Assembly (NCBI RefSeq): GCF_027579695.1
Contig: NC_083590.1
Span: 17,085,946 to 17,149,945, forward strand
Direction of reading: 5' to 3'
DNA from: Neoarius graeffei
Lineage: Eukaryota; Chordata; Actinopteri; Siluriformes; Ariidae
Length of the DNA: 64,000 bases
The notes beneath the pieces are model-generated. The model was not told the DNA's origin and did not search any database. It worked only from the letters and a program-made list of their open reading frames with translations. Positions 44,701 through 57,200 of the stretch are shown in pieces. Position 1 is the stretch's first letter, and the number at the start of each line of letters is the position of its first letter. The position numbers and the translations under genes were made by a program.

Positions 44701-47290
44701 TTTACATTTCGCAGAGTTTTAATGAGCGAGGAAAAGGGAGGCACTTTGTTAAACCGAACTGTCCTTCACGTTTACGCCGTCTATCACGTCATCGTTAACA
44801 AGACTGATTATTTATTTAAGACTGGTATTATGATCAGATATGGTGGATTTATATTCACACACTCACTGGAGCTGGGCTACATGTGAAGACGGTTCATGAG
44901 GCAGAGCGATGCGTTTTTATAAAATGTTTAAGGTTTAAAGCGGAAAGGAGATGAACATCACATCCCGCATCACTATAAAATGATCATTTTCTGATTTTTG
45001 ACTTTATTTGTATCCAAGAGCTGCTGCTGCTGTAATCATAAAGACTATCTGAAGCTCATCCCAGGACCTGCTCCTACTAAACATCCTGTAAAACACATGT
45101 ACGACGGTTTGTCTTCACTCTTATACACCCGTAAACTGTAAAGATTTCGACTCTCACTGTCTATCCAGGGTCCAGGTTTCTTCACGTTGTCTCAGGGTGT
45201 TTATTCCTCGCCATGGTCACCTTTGGATTTCTGTAGAGTCGCTTTGTAAGAAATAAGGCAAAAAAAAAAAACCTCCCTCACCCTGTGCACAAGGTTTCCT
45301 CTTCACATCACATGGAGTTGGTCAGTTCGGACCTGCCTGGTGTCTGAAGAGAGCTACTGGAGCTACAAGGGCAACCTCCAGCCACCAGTTTGTCTAAATA
45401 ATCCCTACATCACTGAGTTCAGTAATATTATTTGTACGGATAACACCACCAGTGTAGGAGCCAAATTTAGTTTAAACTTTCTTTGGTTTTGAGACTCATA
45501 TTTTTGCTTTAGATTTACTGGCACTTAGCTTGGAACTTTTATTTTGACATAGCCTTAGGGCTCAGGTAAAGATGGTGTCTTCCATGTGCTCAGTCTATTC
45601 TCAGTTCGACAATGGAAGATGCTGGTGACCAACAGTTTATCAATTCTAAGCTCCACTTGAACAGTTAGATTGAACTCTTAGACTCCTTTGATTTCACCCT
45701 TTGGGACGTACACCTTTGAAATAACCCTTTTGTGGATCTCTACAAACAATTGGATGTTACACCACTTTTTTGGACTTTGTTTGACCAATACAACCAAAAT
45801 ACGTCCCGAAACATCACACAGGAACTAAATTATCACCCCAATCAGAAAGCCATACCTCCTACCCAAGTCTGACATTGAGTTGAATCATTGAGGTGTTTTT
45901 TTTTTTTTTTTGTAAATAATAAAGAACATTGTGTCACTTGGTGTCAGAAACACATCTGCATTTGGCTGGGAGTCCAAGAAAGTGATATTGGAGCTGATTA
46001 TTGAGTGGGAGGAGTGTTATCTCTTCCCTGTCAATCACACCAACACTAACCAATCAACATCTGTGAGCTCAGGTATGTGGAAGAGGGCAGACAGCACTTT
46101 TTACTCTGAGTGCGCCTTCACCCTGCTGATTAGTAGCTGGCTGGTGGGAGGGGTTGGGGAGGTGGAAACGGAGGGAATAACCACCTAAACGAGTACGAGC
46201 ATGAGATATTAAATCAATAAACACCACCACAAAACCCACTGAATGGTGTGCGATGAACAGGATTTCGATTTGGATGGTGGTTACGTACAAGCTTCCATTT
46301 CTTACGAGCTACATTAGCAAAACTTCAGACACCAAAAAAAAGAATAAGAGGAAACCTTTGTTTACATTTTATTTCCGGTCAGTAATTTCTCTCAGGATTG
46401 ATCTTAAACCTTAAATTTGGTATATTTTATCACCTGAAGTGTGATCTCAGGTGTTATTTGTCGTATTCAATCACACGGAATAATGCGTTTATTAAAGCAG
46501 CTCATCACTAGCACACAGGTGATCACTAACGTTCAGGATGTGGACTTCGTCAGGACGTACACGAAAAGGAGAAGAACGAGGACTTAGTGGTTTGTAATTA
46601 ATCTTAAATCGATGACTGATTGGCTGAACGGTACGCTGAACATACAAAGTGTAAAGCTGCGTGTGTGTAATGAGTTTTTACATTACAGTACAGCAAAATG
46701 CACCAAAGCACATTTAAGGCTGAAGTCAGGCAAATTTCACAGGTCACTGTTCGCACGCTCAGAGAATTAGTGAACGGTTTTGGATTTCATTCTAATCAGG
46801 TTGTAAACTGTACAGATCGAGAGAGAGAGAGAGAGAATCACTGATCTGTGAGAATATTCTGTAGAATAAGAAGCAGCGCTGCTCTTTAATCACACTCACA
46901 GACCTGCCAACCCTGAAGGAGGAGAAGAAGAAGAAGAAGGTGTAGTCCTCCATTTTACAAATCACTTATCTGAACGAAACCAGGACATTCTCACTGTTTA
47001 ACTGATGAAACTGTTCACTATTAAAATAATTTCTAAAATGTTAGATCCGACACGTTAACCTTTTTTCCAGTCAAAAATTTTATTCGTTTTTCCCCTCTTC
47101 CTTTTCATTTTTAACCTTTTTTCCCCTGGCAGCCATTCAATGCGTCTCTACACTGCAAAAATCTCAAGTGAAAATATCTCAACTATGGTTGAATTTAACT
47201 CGTCTGTCTTATTATAAGGTCACAGTAAATGAAACATATGATTATTAAACCCATTTCCTCGATGGTTCTATTGGTAACTAATTGTTCGAA
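41703..47290. other. Long non-coding stretch between the genes; may include the mapt 3' UTR
   Basis: 5.6 kb without recognised coding exon. On the - strand many TTTATT words give candidate AATAAA signals for mapt (for example at about 41890-41895, in GGAAATAAAG read on -), but none can be selected. A diverged ~90-bp direct duplicate occurs at about 42635-42725 and 43573-43665. Short open frames such as 43859-44074 + have no recognised domain. Confidence 0.5.
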
Positions 47291-47462
47291 CATTACAGGC
47301 ATTTAGCAGACGCTCTTCTCCAGACTGATGGATAACACACCCAGAGCAGCCTGGGGAGCAGTTGGGGGTTCGATGCCTTGCTCAAGGGCACTTCAGCCAT
47401 TCCTGCTGGTCCAGGGAATTGAACTGCTGACCTTTTGGTCCCAAACCTGCTTCTCTAACCTG
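47291..47462 (-). mobile_element. SINE fragment (family 2)
   Basis: Reverse-strand SINE: GAGAAGCAGGTTTGGGACCA head part, CAGCAATTCAATTCCCTGGA, TGCCCTTGAGCAAGGCATCG and the AGCGTCTGCTAAATGCC tail. The extreme head is truncated at 47462. Confidence 0.8.
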
Positions 47463-47991
47463 AAATCATCTAAAACAGGCTGAATGATCGAATATATGAT
47501 TTACAATCATCTCATAACAGGAAATATTGCATACAGTTGTCTATATTCAAGATATTTTCACTTGCTAAGATATTTCTGCAGTGTAATAAATACAATAAAC
47601 TGACGTTGCACATATACTGATGTATTTTATGTCACGTTAATAAACTCAAATCATCACCTTTCACCCGGACAGGAAGTGAGAGTACGACTGTCAAGTGGAA
47701 AAACCGAATCGAGTTGAGAGCACCAATCAATATACTGTATTACTAAATGGGCGGGGCTATCAGCGAGTTCAAAACACTTGCGCAACTGTTAATTATTCCA
47801 GATTCACATGTTGATTTGCTTTTAGTTTGGATAAAAAAAAGAAAAGCAGAGTCTTTTTGTGTATTTTACTTGAGTTATGCTTGCTTGTCGGAGCGTCGCT
47901 CTGGTTGTAAACATGGAGCTCCGACGCAGGCCAGCAGCTCTGCTCTCATCATATCAACTTTTGAAATACTGGTAGTCGGCCTGCTACATGG
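47463..47991. other. Intergenic sequence
   Basis: About 530 bp, no feature recognised. A short + open frame at 47747-48031 has no known domain and runs into the adjacent SINE. Confidence 0.5.
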
Positions 47992-48263
47992 AAAAGAGCC
48001 ACAACTTCTCATCTCATCTCATTATCTGTAGCCGCTTTATCCTGTTCTACAGGGTCGCAGGCGAGCTGGAGCCTATCCCAGCTGACTACGGGCGAAAGGC
48101 GGGGTACACCCTGGACAAGTCGCCGAGAACATGTGAGGAGGTGCTCACAGATCACAGTGAATAAATAAATGAATAAATAAAAAAAAAAAAAGAGCCACAA
48201 CTTTTTTTTTTTTACATTTATTTATTCACTGTGATCTGTGAGCACCTCCGCACATGTTCTCGG
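47992..48263. mobile_element. Truncated SINE insertion with TSD and adjacent 48-bp inverted repeat
   Basis: AAAAGAGCCACAACTT occurs at 47992-48007 and again at 48188-48203 as a 16-bp target duplication. Between them is the tail half of the family-1 SINE (48008-48122) joined to a segment ending AATAAATAAAAAAAAAAA. The segment CCGAGAACATGTGAGGAGGT onward (48123-48171) is the reverse complement of 48215-48263, just past the second duplication. The SINE head is missing. Confidence 0.8.
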
Positions 48264-48473
48264 TTGCCGTTTTACTCCAAAAAACAAAACCAGACTGATG
48301 TTTAACTGTGACGAATCACCGGTTTATCAGGTTGTTTAATATATTGCAGGATTGTATCGTAATCTAATTGCAGCATGATGTTTTGTTCTGTACTGAGCAG
48401 CCCAAGTAGTAGTAGTAGTAATAATAATAATAATATTCACAGCATTATAGCTGTGCATATTATATAACTAATG

Positions 48474-48557
48474 TACAGTACTGGGAAAAAGTCTTAGGCA
48501 CAAGTCGACAAAAACAGCTTAAAAATAATGAAATGTTTCAACATTAAAAACAAAAAA

Positions 48558-48629
<72 letters not shown>

Positions 48630-49069
48630 AGGAATCAGGAAGCCATAATAAATGAAACAAAGTCAATATTTGGTGTGAGACCAATTATTGACTTTGCTTA
48701 AAAAAAAAAAAGTATTCTCAGGTCCAGTGAGTGCAGTTTTATGCGGAAATGAGCTGTAGGTTTTACTGAGCATCTTACAGAACCAGCCCCAGTTCTTCTG
48801 GACACTTTGACTGTCACAGTCGCTTCTTCATTTTACACCAAAACCCAGCAGCCTTCATTATGTTTTCTTTTTTAATCTGAAAAGTGCTCTCTTATGGAAT
48901 ACGCTGCTCAGATACAAACTTATTTTCTGTAACATTTAATTTTGTGCTGGAAAAAAACCCTGAAAATTTAGAGCTCTAAAATGTTTTTGTAATGTTTTGA
49001 TTCGATAATGCAGAAGTCATAAAATATAAAGTTTGTATGGGGGTGCCAAGACTTTTGTACAGTACTGTA
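48474..49069. mobile_element. Tc1/mariner-type remnant with TIRs
   Basis: Left TACAGTACTGGGAAAAAGTC then TTAGGCAC; right end, reverse complement, TACAGTACTGTACAAAAGTC then TTGGCACC. TA at both tips. No intact transposase frame. It contains a (TA)n run at 48563-48626. Confidence 0.82.
48563..48626. repeat. (TA)n microsatellite
   Basis: About 64 bp of uninterrupted AT dinucleotides inside a DNA-transposon remnant. Confidence 0.97.
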
Positions 49070-49103
49070 AACCTGAACAAATGTTTCTGTTTGATTGCAA
49101 AGC

Positions 49104-49139
<36 letters not shown>

Positions 49140-49763
49140 TGTGTGAGAGTGAATAATGGCATGATGGTGTGTAGGAATTCTGTAGTATGTGGATAATTGT
49201 CAGGATGGCAACAAATTACCGAGTCATTCAGCGTTAAATACAGTCTCGATGCTTCCTGGTAGCTCGTTTTGGCTCATTTTCTCTCTCACGGTCCAATTTC
49301 AGGTAGTATCCATTAATATATTAATATTAATTAAAAAAAAAAACTACAGATCCCGACTAATCAAGGTGAAATGAATGGGAAGCTTTCACAATAAGGCAAC
49401 TAAGCAGAAAGAGAGAGCGAGAGAGAGAGAGATGGAAAAGTCGGCGTATGGTATAAAGTGGATGTTCTGGCATAGTAGAGGAGCTTCTACGTGCTGTGAG
49501 AGACCGAACAGATCAATACAGCACTGTATGAGTTCAATCAATCAGACAGAACAGGATAATAACGTTATGAATGTATTAATCAGTCCCTTGCAGTCAAGAA
49601 CCAAAATTCATGAAGAAATCCAGCAAGCACCTTTTTTTTTTAAACAGACTGAGGTGAAATGCTTGTTTTTTTTTTCTTTTTTTTCCTTTTTTTTTAAATT
49701 GCCATGTTACAGCCTTGCGTTTGTCTTGGTGTGGAGGTGGTCGAGGTGCAGTGGGAGGTCGGA
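49070..49763 (-). other. mapt: Proximal 3' UTR of mapt (sequence after the stop)
   Basis: Directly downstream of the tau stop on the - strand. Contains T-runs/A-runs at 49630-49697 and a (GT)n at 49106-49136. UTR assignment follows from position only; the end is unknown. Confidence 0.5.
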
Positions 49764-49979
49764 TCACAGGCCCTGTTTAGCGAGAGAGGCGGTCACCTGG
49801 TCTGCCAGTGTGGACAGCTGCGGTGATTCGCTCATGTTGATGCTGCCGGAGGAGGAGACTTTGCTGAGGGGGCGGGGTGAACCCTCTGCTGACACGCAGG
49901 GGGATTTAACCACGATGTCCGCACCGTGGTCAGTGCGAGCCTTTGCCTGCTCGCGGAACGTCAGCTTGTGAGACTCAAT
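49764..49979 (-). CDS. mapt: mapt last coding exon (human exon 13 equivalent)
   Basis: Acceptor TCCATCAG read on - (49987-49980); stop TGA at 49766-49764. 71 residues: [70 protein letters not shown]. The human counterpart is [20 protein letters not shown] through [17 protein letters not shown] and SPQL phospho-sites are conserved; the tyrosine of human EIVYKSP is Val here. Confidence 0.97.
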   Translation of the reverse strand: MESHKLTFREQAKARTDHGADIVVKSPCVSAEGSPRPLSKVSSSGSINMSESPQLSTLADQVTASLAKQGL

Positions 49980-52900
49980 CTGATGGAGAAGAGGATGAAA
50001 CAATTACAGAATAGAAAAAGAAAAAACAAACAAACAAACAAGCACCAGGAATATCAGCACCCTGTAATCTGGAAACACTGATCTGAATCTCAGGATTAAA
50101 TTCAAATCTGTAGCTGTTTATTCATGTATATGAGTGATTCCACGCTTACGGGTACTGAAATGGGGACATGAACTTATTTTTAAAAATTCACCTAAAACCA
50201 TTTCTTTTTTTTACCATCAGGTCACAAAACATGCAATCTTTAATGAATGATATGTTAAAAGATAACTTTAATTTTCTGAGATGTAATAAAAACATATTTA
50301 TATGCCAAAGTCAAGCCTATGAGTTCCAAAATGATGTCTGTTCCATTACTTCTGTTACGATTGTCCATCTCGCGTCTGTTACAAATTAATTACAATCTAG
50401 CTATATACCATGTTAATCTTATTGAAAGAATGTGTATGTTTATTCTACTACACATGTTTATTAATTATATTTGCTAAAACATCACCTTCCTATGTTTCAA
50501 AAAGTAATTCTACATTGTTAAAATTGAGAATATATATGTCCACAACACTTCTGTTACGTTCTGACTTTGGCATATAAATATGTTTTTATTACATCTCAGA
50601 AAATTAAAGTTATCTTTTAACATATCATTCATTAAAGATTACATGTTTTGTGACCTGATGGTAAAAAAAGAAATGGTTTTAGGTGAATTTTTAAAAATAA
50701 GTTCATGTCGCCATTTCAGTACCCATAAGCGTGGAATCACTCATATATATTGTTTATACATAATAAATGGTATACTGCTATGACAGGAGATAAGCCAGTC
50801 TTTAAAGGGATCCTCCAGTGGATTTATTCTCAAACTTATTTTAACTAAAAGTAGTCGCAGATTTCAAAAATCAAACTTTCATTTTCGGAGACTAAATAGT
50901 GTTGAAGAAAAATGAATTTTCTTTAAAATCCCAGATGGGCTTCCTGCGGTGGTGACGTATGTGATGACGTCAGGTAGCGGTTGCTTGGAGCAACTCAGCT
51001 GTTTATATTCTCTGTTTACATCGTAGTTTTGCTTGTTTTACAAATATTTTACTGAATTTATCAGTTGTTAAATAAGTGTGACTCGCTGTGTAACGTATAA
51101 ATACCACAACGATGCTAAAAAGAAAGCACAAGCTGGAACTAGACTGTATTTCCGCAGTGCACAATGTGCTTGATCAGCTGTAGCAGAGGGTCACAGAAAG
51201 AAACTGGATTAGACATGAGACCTCGTGCTGCAAAATCTTTTTTACATGATCTGCAGACAGTGTGTGGCAAAGTGTGTGTAGCTGCGTGCTCTAAAATCTC
51301 AGTTTAAACTGGCTCAATTCGCAGCGCGATATGACACTTCAAGCCCTTTTTTTTTTTACATGATCTACAGTGTCCTGAACCAGTGTACTGTGCTTATATA
51401 CAGCTTTTGGATCACTGAAACCATTCTCTCATCCTTGTCATTTTCCTGTCATTTTTTTCCCCATAGAGAATGAATGGAGCTTACGAATCGAATTGTCCTG
51501 CTCGGACATGCTTCATCGGAGATACACCAAACTTCAGGTGATACCTCAGGCCAACTTGGGGGAGTTGCACATACTACATGCAATCGGTTCTGACCCATAC
51601 TCATCTTTTCCTTTCTTTTCACTCATCCCTTTCCCCCCATTCGCTTCCATTCATCCCCCTCATTCACTTCCATTCATTTCCCCCCTTATTTAAATGAACA
51701 GAGTTTCAGGAGACAAACTTAATGTCATGTCACGCTGCACGCTTTAAAATCTCCGTTTTAAACCATGCCACACTCTCTGTTAATCTACCCAGCACCATGT
51801 AGATCATCTCATCTCATCTCATTATCTCTAGCTGCTTTATCCTGTTCTACAGGGTCGCAGGCAAGCTGGAGCCTATCCCAGCTGACTACGGGCGAAAGAC
51901 GGGGTACACCCTGGACAAGTCGCCAGGTCATCACAGGGCTGACACACAGACACAGACAACCATTCACACTCACATTCACACCTACGGTCAATTTATGGCC
52001 CTTTTCCACTACCCTTTTTCAGCTCACTTCAGCTCGCTTCAGCTCACTTCAGCCTGACACGGCTCGTGTTTCGACTATCTAAGAACAGCATGACTCAGCT
52101 CGCTTCAGCCCTGCTCAGCCCCCAAAACTCGCACGGTTTTGGAGTGGGGCTGAAATGAGCCAAACCGAGCCGAGTGAGGCTGGGGGCGTGAGGAGACACT
52201 CCCCTGTGCACTGATTGGTGAGGAGGAGTGTCCTCACACGCCCACACATGCCCCACGAGCACGCTGGGATCTGTAAACACTGTAAACCCGGAAGAAGAAG
52301 AATTACGAATTACGAGAATTTCTGAAGCCTTATGCGCCTCGCCTCATCTATACGCTCTTGCCAGTATCTGTTGGCGTTGTCGGTGACAACAAGCCACAGC
52401 ACCAAGACCAGCAACACTAACGACTTCATGTCCTCCATGTTTATTGTTTACTATCCGGGTCGTGAGACTACCGCTTAAAAGCTCACTGATGTCACTGTTT
52501 GCGCCGCCTAACGACATCACCTGACGTCCACCCACTTTTGCTAACTCCACCCAATGTGTCCACCCACTTCCAGCCAGCACGGTTGTAGTCGAAATGCAAC
52601 GCCAACAGCCCCACTCAGCTCGACTCAGCCCAACTCAGCACGGCACGGCTCAGCCGCATTGGTAGTGGAAAAGCGGCATTAGAGTCACCAGTTAACCTAA
52701 CCTGCATGCCTTTGGACTGTGGGGGAAACCGGAGCACCCGGAGGAAACCCACGCGGACACGGGGAGAACATGCAAACTCCACACAGAAAGGCCCTTGCCG
52801 GCCACGGGGCTCGAACCCGGACCTTCTTGCTGTGAGGCGACAGCGCTAACCACTACACCACCGTGCCCCCCCATGTAGATCATGTAAAAAAAAAAAAAAA

Positions 52901-54233
52901 GATTTTAGAGCACGAAGTGTTATGTCGCGCTGCGAGTTGAGCCAGTTTAAACTGAGATTTTAGAGCACACAGCCATACACCACACACAGAGACACACACA
53001 ATCATGTAAAAAAGATTTTGCAGCGCGAGGTCTCATATCTGATCCAGTTTCTGTCGGTGACTCCCTGTTCCAGCTGATCAAGCACACTTTGTGTTTTCTC
53101 TGTGGAAATACAGTTTAGTTCCAGCTTGTGCTTTCTTTTAAGCATCACTGTAACATTTATATGCTACACAGCAAGTCATACTTATTTAAAAACTGATAAA
53201 TTCAGTGAACTACTATGATGTAAACAGAGAATATAAACAGCTGAGTAGCTCCAAAGCACTGACGCTGGAGACTCCTTCCATAAAACGTTAAATAAACATC
53301 TAGTTACAGAAAATTTCACCACATCAGTAATGTTTTTTAAGTCTACAATGAGTTACCATGGAAACGATAACGTGCTAGAATGAGTGCATTATTCATATAA
53401 ATGTGCAATTTGAAGCTGTTAGACAATTAATCAACACCTTCTAACCAATCAGAACCAAGAACTCAGCATCACTGTGGTATTAATCATACTCATGCTTACA
53501 TTTTAAATGTCAGTGTGTGTGTTCTGTGTTCGCTACAGAGGAAATATTAAAAAAAGGACCTTATTCTGTGTCTGTCTGTGCTAATATTTAACAAGGTGAA
53601 AGAAACCTCTGATTTCTGTTCATATAAAACCCTGACTTATCCACAGACTGACTGTTCTTTTGATATTTATGGAAAATATTCACGATTGTGATTTTAGCGG
53701 TTATTCTGCAGCACTGTTTGGCTGCTGATAGAGTTGAATGAGGAGAAATGCCTCAGTGGCTCGGACACTTACTGGACTGGTTCGACTTTAGGGCACTGAC
53801 CTCCCCACACAGAGAGTCAGAGCGCGTGGCCCCGTTTGGGTGGACGGAGGCACTCGAAGGCCCCGACTCTGCTTCCTTCCCCTTCTCTCTCTACGGCCAT
53901 GAGAACATTACCCACAGGGGGCGGGGTTACAAACAAAGTTAAACATAATGTCGCCAACAAGACACTGAACAGAAGCAAACTGGTGAGCAAATGAAAGATA
54001 AAGAAATGTAAAGTGCAGAGGGCTGAAGCAGGAAGTCAAGAACAGAAACGGCAGGTGATTAAGCAAGGCACCAGTGAATAGGAAAGAAAGAAAAAAAGAA
54101 TAACGAAGAACCCAAAGCAGAACAGAGAGGAAGGAAGCTACAGATGGACACAGCTGAGAAAGTGTGTGATGGAGAGAAGAGGAAGGAAAGCAAGACACCA
54201 CACCACATATTGTTCCAATAAACACCACTGAAG

Positions 54234-54285
<52 letters not shown>

Positions 54286-57200
54286 ACACGTGCAAGAGAG
54301 AGAGAGAGGGAGAGGTTTCAGAGAAATGCGAGTTAAATACTTGAAGCAAAACATTTTTTTGAAATGGCACATTTCATCGTATTTGATATCTATTATCATC
54401 TATTTTTAGGGCCTAGAGGTCACACTGGTTGTGGGGTATATTATTTTTGGGATATATGATTTTGGGGTTATCTATCTGTGGGGTATTTGGCTGTACAGGG
54501 TATTTGGTTGTAGAGGGTATTTGGCTTTAGATGGTATTTGGTTGTAGAGGGTATTTGGCTGTTGGGTATTTGGCTATAGAGGGTCTTTGGCTGTAGAGGG
54601 TATTTGGCTTTAGATGGTATTTGGCTTTAGATGGTATTTGGTTGTAGAGGGTATTTGGCTGTAGAGGGTATTTGGCTTTAGATGGTATTTGGCTTTAGAG
54701 GGTATTTGGCTGTAGAGGGTATTTGGCTTTAGATGGAATTTGGTTGTAGGGTATCTGGCTATGGGATATCTGGCTGTAGGGGGTATTTGGTTATGGGGTA
54801 TTTGGCTGTAGATGGTATCTGGCAGTAGGGGGTATTTGGCTGTAGATGGTATCTGGCAGTAGGGGGTATCTGGCTGTAGAGAGTATTTGGTTATGGGGTA
54901 TTTGGTTGTAGATGGTATCTGGCAGTAGAGGGTATTTGGCAGTAGGGGGTATTTGGCTGTAGAGGGTATTTGGCAGTAGGGGGTATTTGGCTGTAGAGGG
55001 TATTTGGCAGTAGGGGGTATTTGGCTGTAGAGGGTATTTGGCAGTAGGGAGTATTTGGCTGTAGGTAAAAGAACAAAAAAAGAGTAATAGATTAAAAAAG
55101 TTTCAAATCAGAGACAGTTTTGTTTTAGAAGATAAAGTCCCTGAACGATACTCACTGAGAAACCTGCAGTGGATTGGCTGTACAGAAACACACTCATCCT
55201 TCACAACACCACCATCAGACTGGTCATGTGATGTTTTAACTTATCCAGTGTGTTATCTGATCTACTCTATAAACACTCATCTGCTTTCTAACAAACTCAC
55301 AGTAAATATAACGTCACATGTAGATGAGGTAACTGTTACAGTTTCAACTGCTATTTTTTCCTGTGTTGAAAAGAAAGATCACAGTGCATTCTGGGTAACG
55401 TCTGATCCTGTGGTCTACACATGGATCCCTGATGTGATCCCTCAGGCCTCCTCTGAACTTGACTGAAGCTAATACACTACTGGGACGACCCTTAAAACGA
55501 CTGCAGGGATTTAAACCGAGGGGAAGTGGAGAGGCAACGTCAATGTTAGAACAATGTGGACCGCAGCCCGAGACATAAAAGACGTGTTTAGAAAGCGGCT
55601 CCACTCGAGGAGGGCAGAGAGACACCTGGAAGCACGAGGAGATGTAACGTGAGGTATTGGTGTGAACACACAGTTAGTGCATAGCTTGTGTTAGTTACAG
55701 CTGTAGTCGTTATTGTATACTAATATAACATCAGAAAATCAAAAACATAAAGTATTATTTCCATGTCATTAATGTGAGCGTGAGTTGTGTTTATTTTCTT
55801 CATTAGTTAAGTGTGTAGCATGTAAACAGGAAACTACCTTCTTGTTCCCGCCTCCGGCTACATGGCCGATGTTGCCCAGAGATCCCACTTTTGACTGAGC
55901 TTTGAACTCCAGCTTCTCTGATTTGATCTCCACGTTTCCGCCACCTGCAGTCAAAAGTGTACATCGGTTTAAAACAAACAAACAAGCAAACAAACAAACA
56001 AGCTTCACACAAATCCGACCATGCAAATGTCTGTTTGTTACCTAGTACAACGTGTATATGAAGTAAAACGCCTTTTTTTAAAAAGTATATATAGATATGA
56101 AATGGGAAAAGAAACGGCTCATGTGATGTGCACTCTGTAACCACAACAACGCTCTTCGCAGTCCTAGCCAATATCTGCTAACTAATTAACCTAGCTTGCT
56201 CTCGCAATAGATTTGTCAGTGTATCAGTCATTTTGACAGGAAACTATGATGTAAAACATGCTGTAAATCTCCTAATATTCGCTCACAAAGAAAAACAAAT
56301 TTTCACCACAATGTCCGTTTTTTCATTTGCTCTCCAATTTGCAATCTGATTGGTCAGGAGGTTTTTAAAAAAGCATTTGATGTCAGAGCATTTCTGAAAA
56401 TATTTTCCCCTTTTGGAAGCTTCACCATGACCTAAATACACACAGATGGCAGAAATTTTAAGGAATCGACCAACTTTCCATGCGCCTTACGGCCACGTCT
56501 CACAGAAATACACGTCAAATGTTTGCTGGTGATTGAGATAAACGAGACGTGTGTGAAAGTGCCGTAAGAGTGCTCACTGTCTGGTTAGACACAAAGTGTC
56601 CCAAAATTATTTTTAACACTTTAATACCAAACGAAAACACAGAATTACCAATCAAATAAATTTTACGTACTAAAGACACACAAAAGGGTAGAAACATTCA
56701 ATGTGAGCACCACGAGCAAGGCACAAAACAGCCGGGTGATAATGTGCTTTCAACAGCAGCTGTGACTGTTTAATGATCTGAAGGCAGCAATCTTGTAAAA
56801 CCTCATCTCATCTCATTATCTCTAGTTGCTTTATCCTGTTCTACAGGGTCGCAGACAAGCTGGAGCCTATCCCAGCTGACTACGGGCGAAAGGCGGGGTA
56901 CACCCTGGACAAGTCGCCAGGTCATCACAGGGCTGACACATAGACACAGACAACCATTCACACTCACATTCACACCTATGGTCAATTTAGAGTCACCAGT
57001 TAACCTAACCTGCATGTCTTTGGACTGTGGGGGAAACCGGAGCACCCGGAGGAAACCCACGCGGACACGGGGAGAACATGCAAACTCCGCACAGAAAGGC
57101 CCTCGCCGGCCACGGGGCTCGAACCCGGACCTTCTTGCTGTGAGGCAACAGCGCTAACCACTACACCACTGTGCCGCCCTTTTGTAAAGCCGGGTGCTCA

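Larger units (their letters stand above)
50981..53263. mobile_element. Long-inverted-repeat element (~390-bp arms) carrying a nested SINE
   Basis: The left arm 50981-51372 (GCTTGGAGCAACTCAGCTGT ... TACATGATCTACAG) is the reverse complement of the right arm 52873-53263 (ATGTAGATCATGTAAAAAAA ... CTGAGTAGCTCCAAAGCA). Arms have diverged by substitutions and small indels. The SINE at 51808-52870 is inserted in the loop next to the right arm. Transposon class unknown; no coding frame. Confidence 0.85.

Noticed and set aside
49375..49971. 198-codon + strand open frame
   Set aside because: Overlaps the mapt last exon in antisense; no domain. The - strand reading matches tau.
53748..53942. Possible extra tau exon in the GC-rich island
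   Set aside because: The open frame is on the strand opposite to mapt; - strand frames are broken and show no tau-like sequence.
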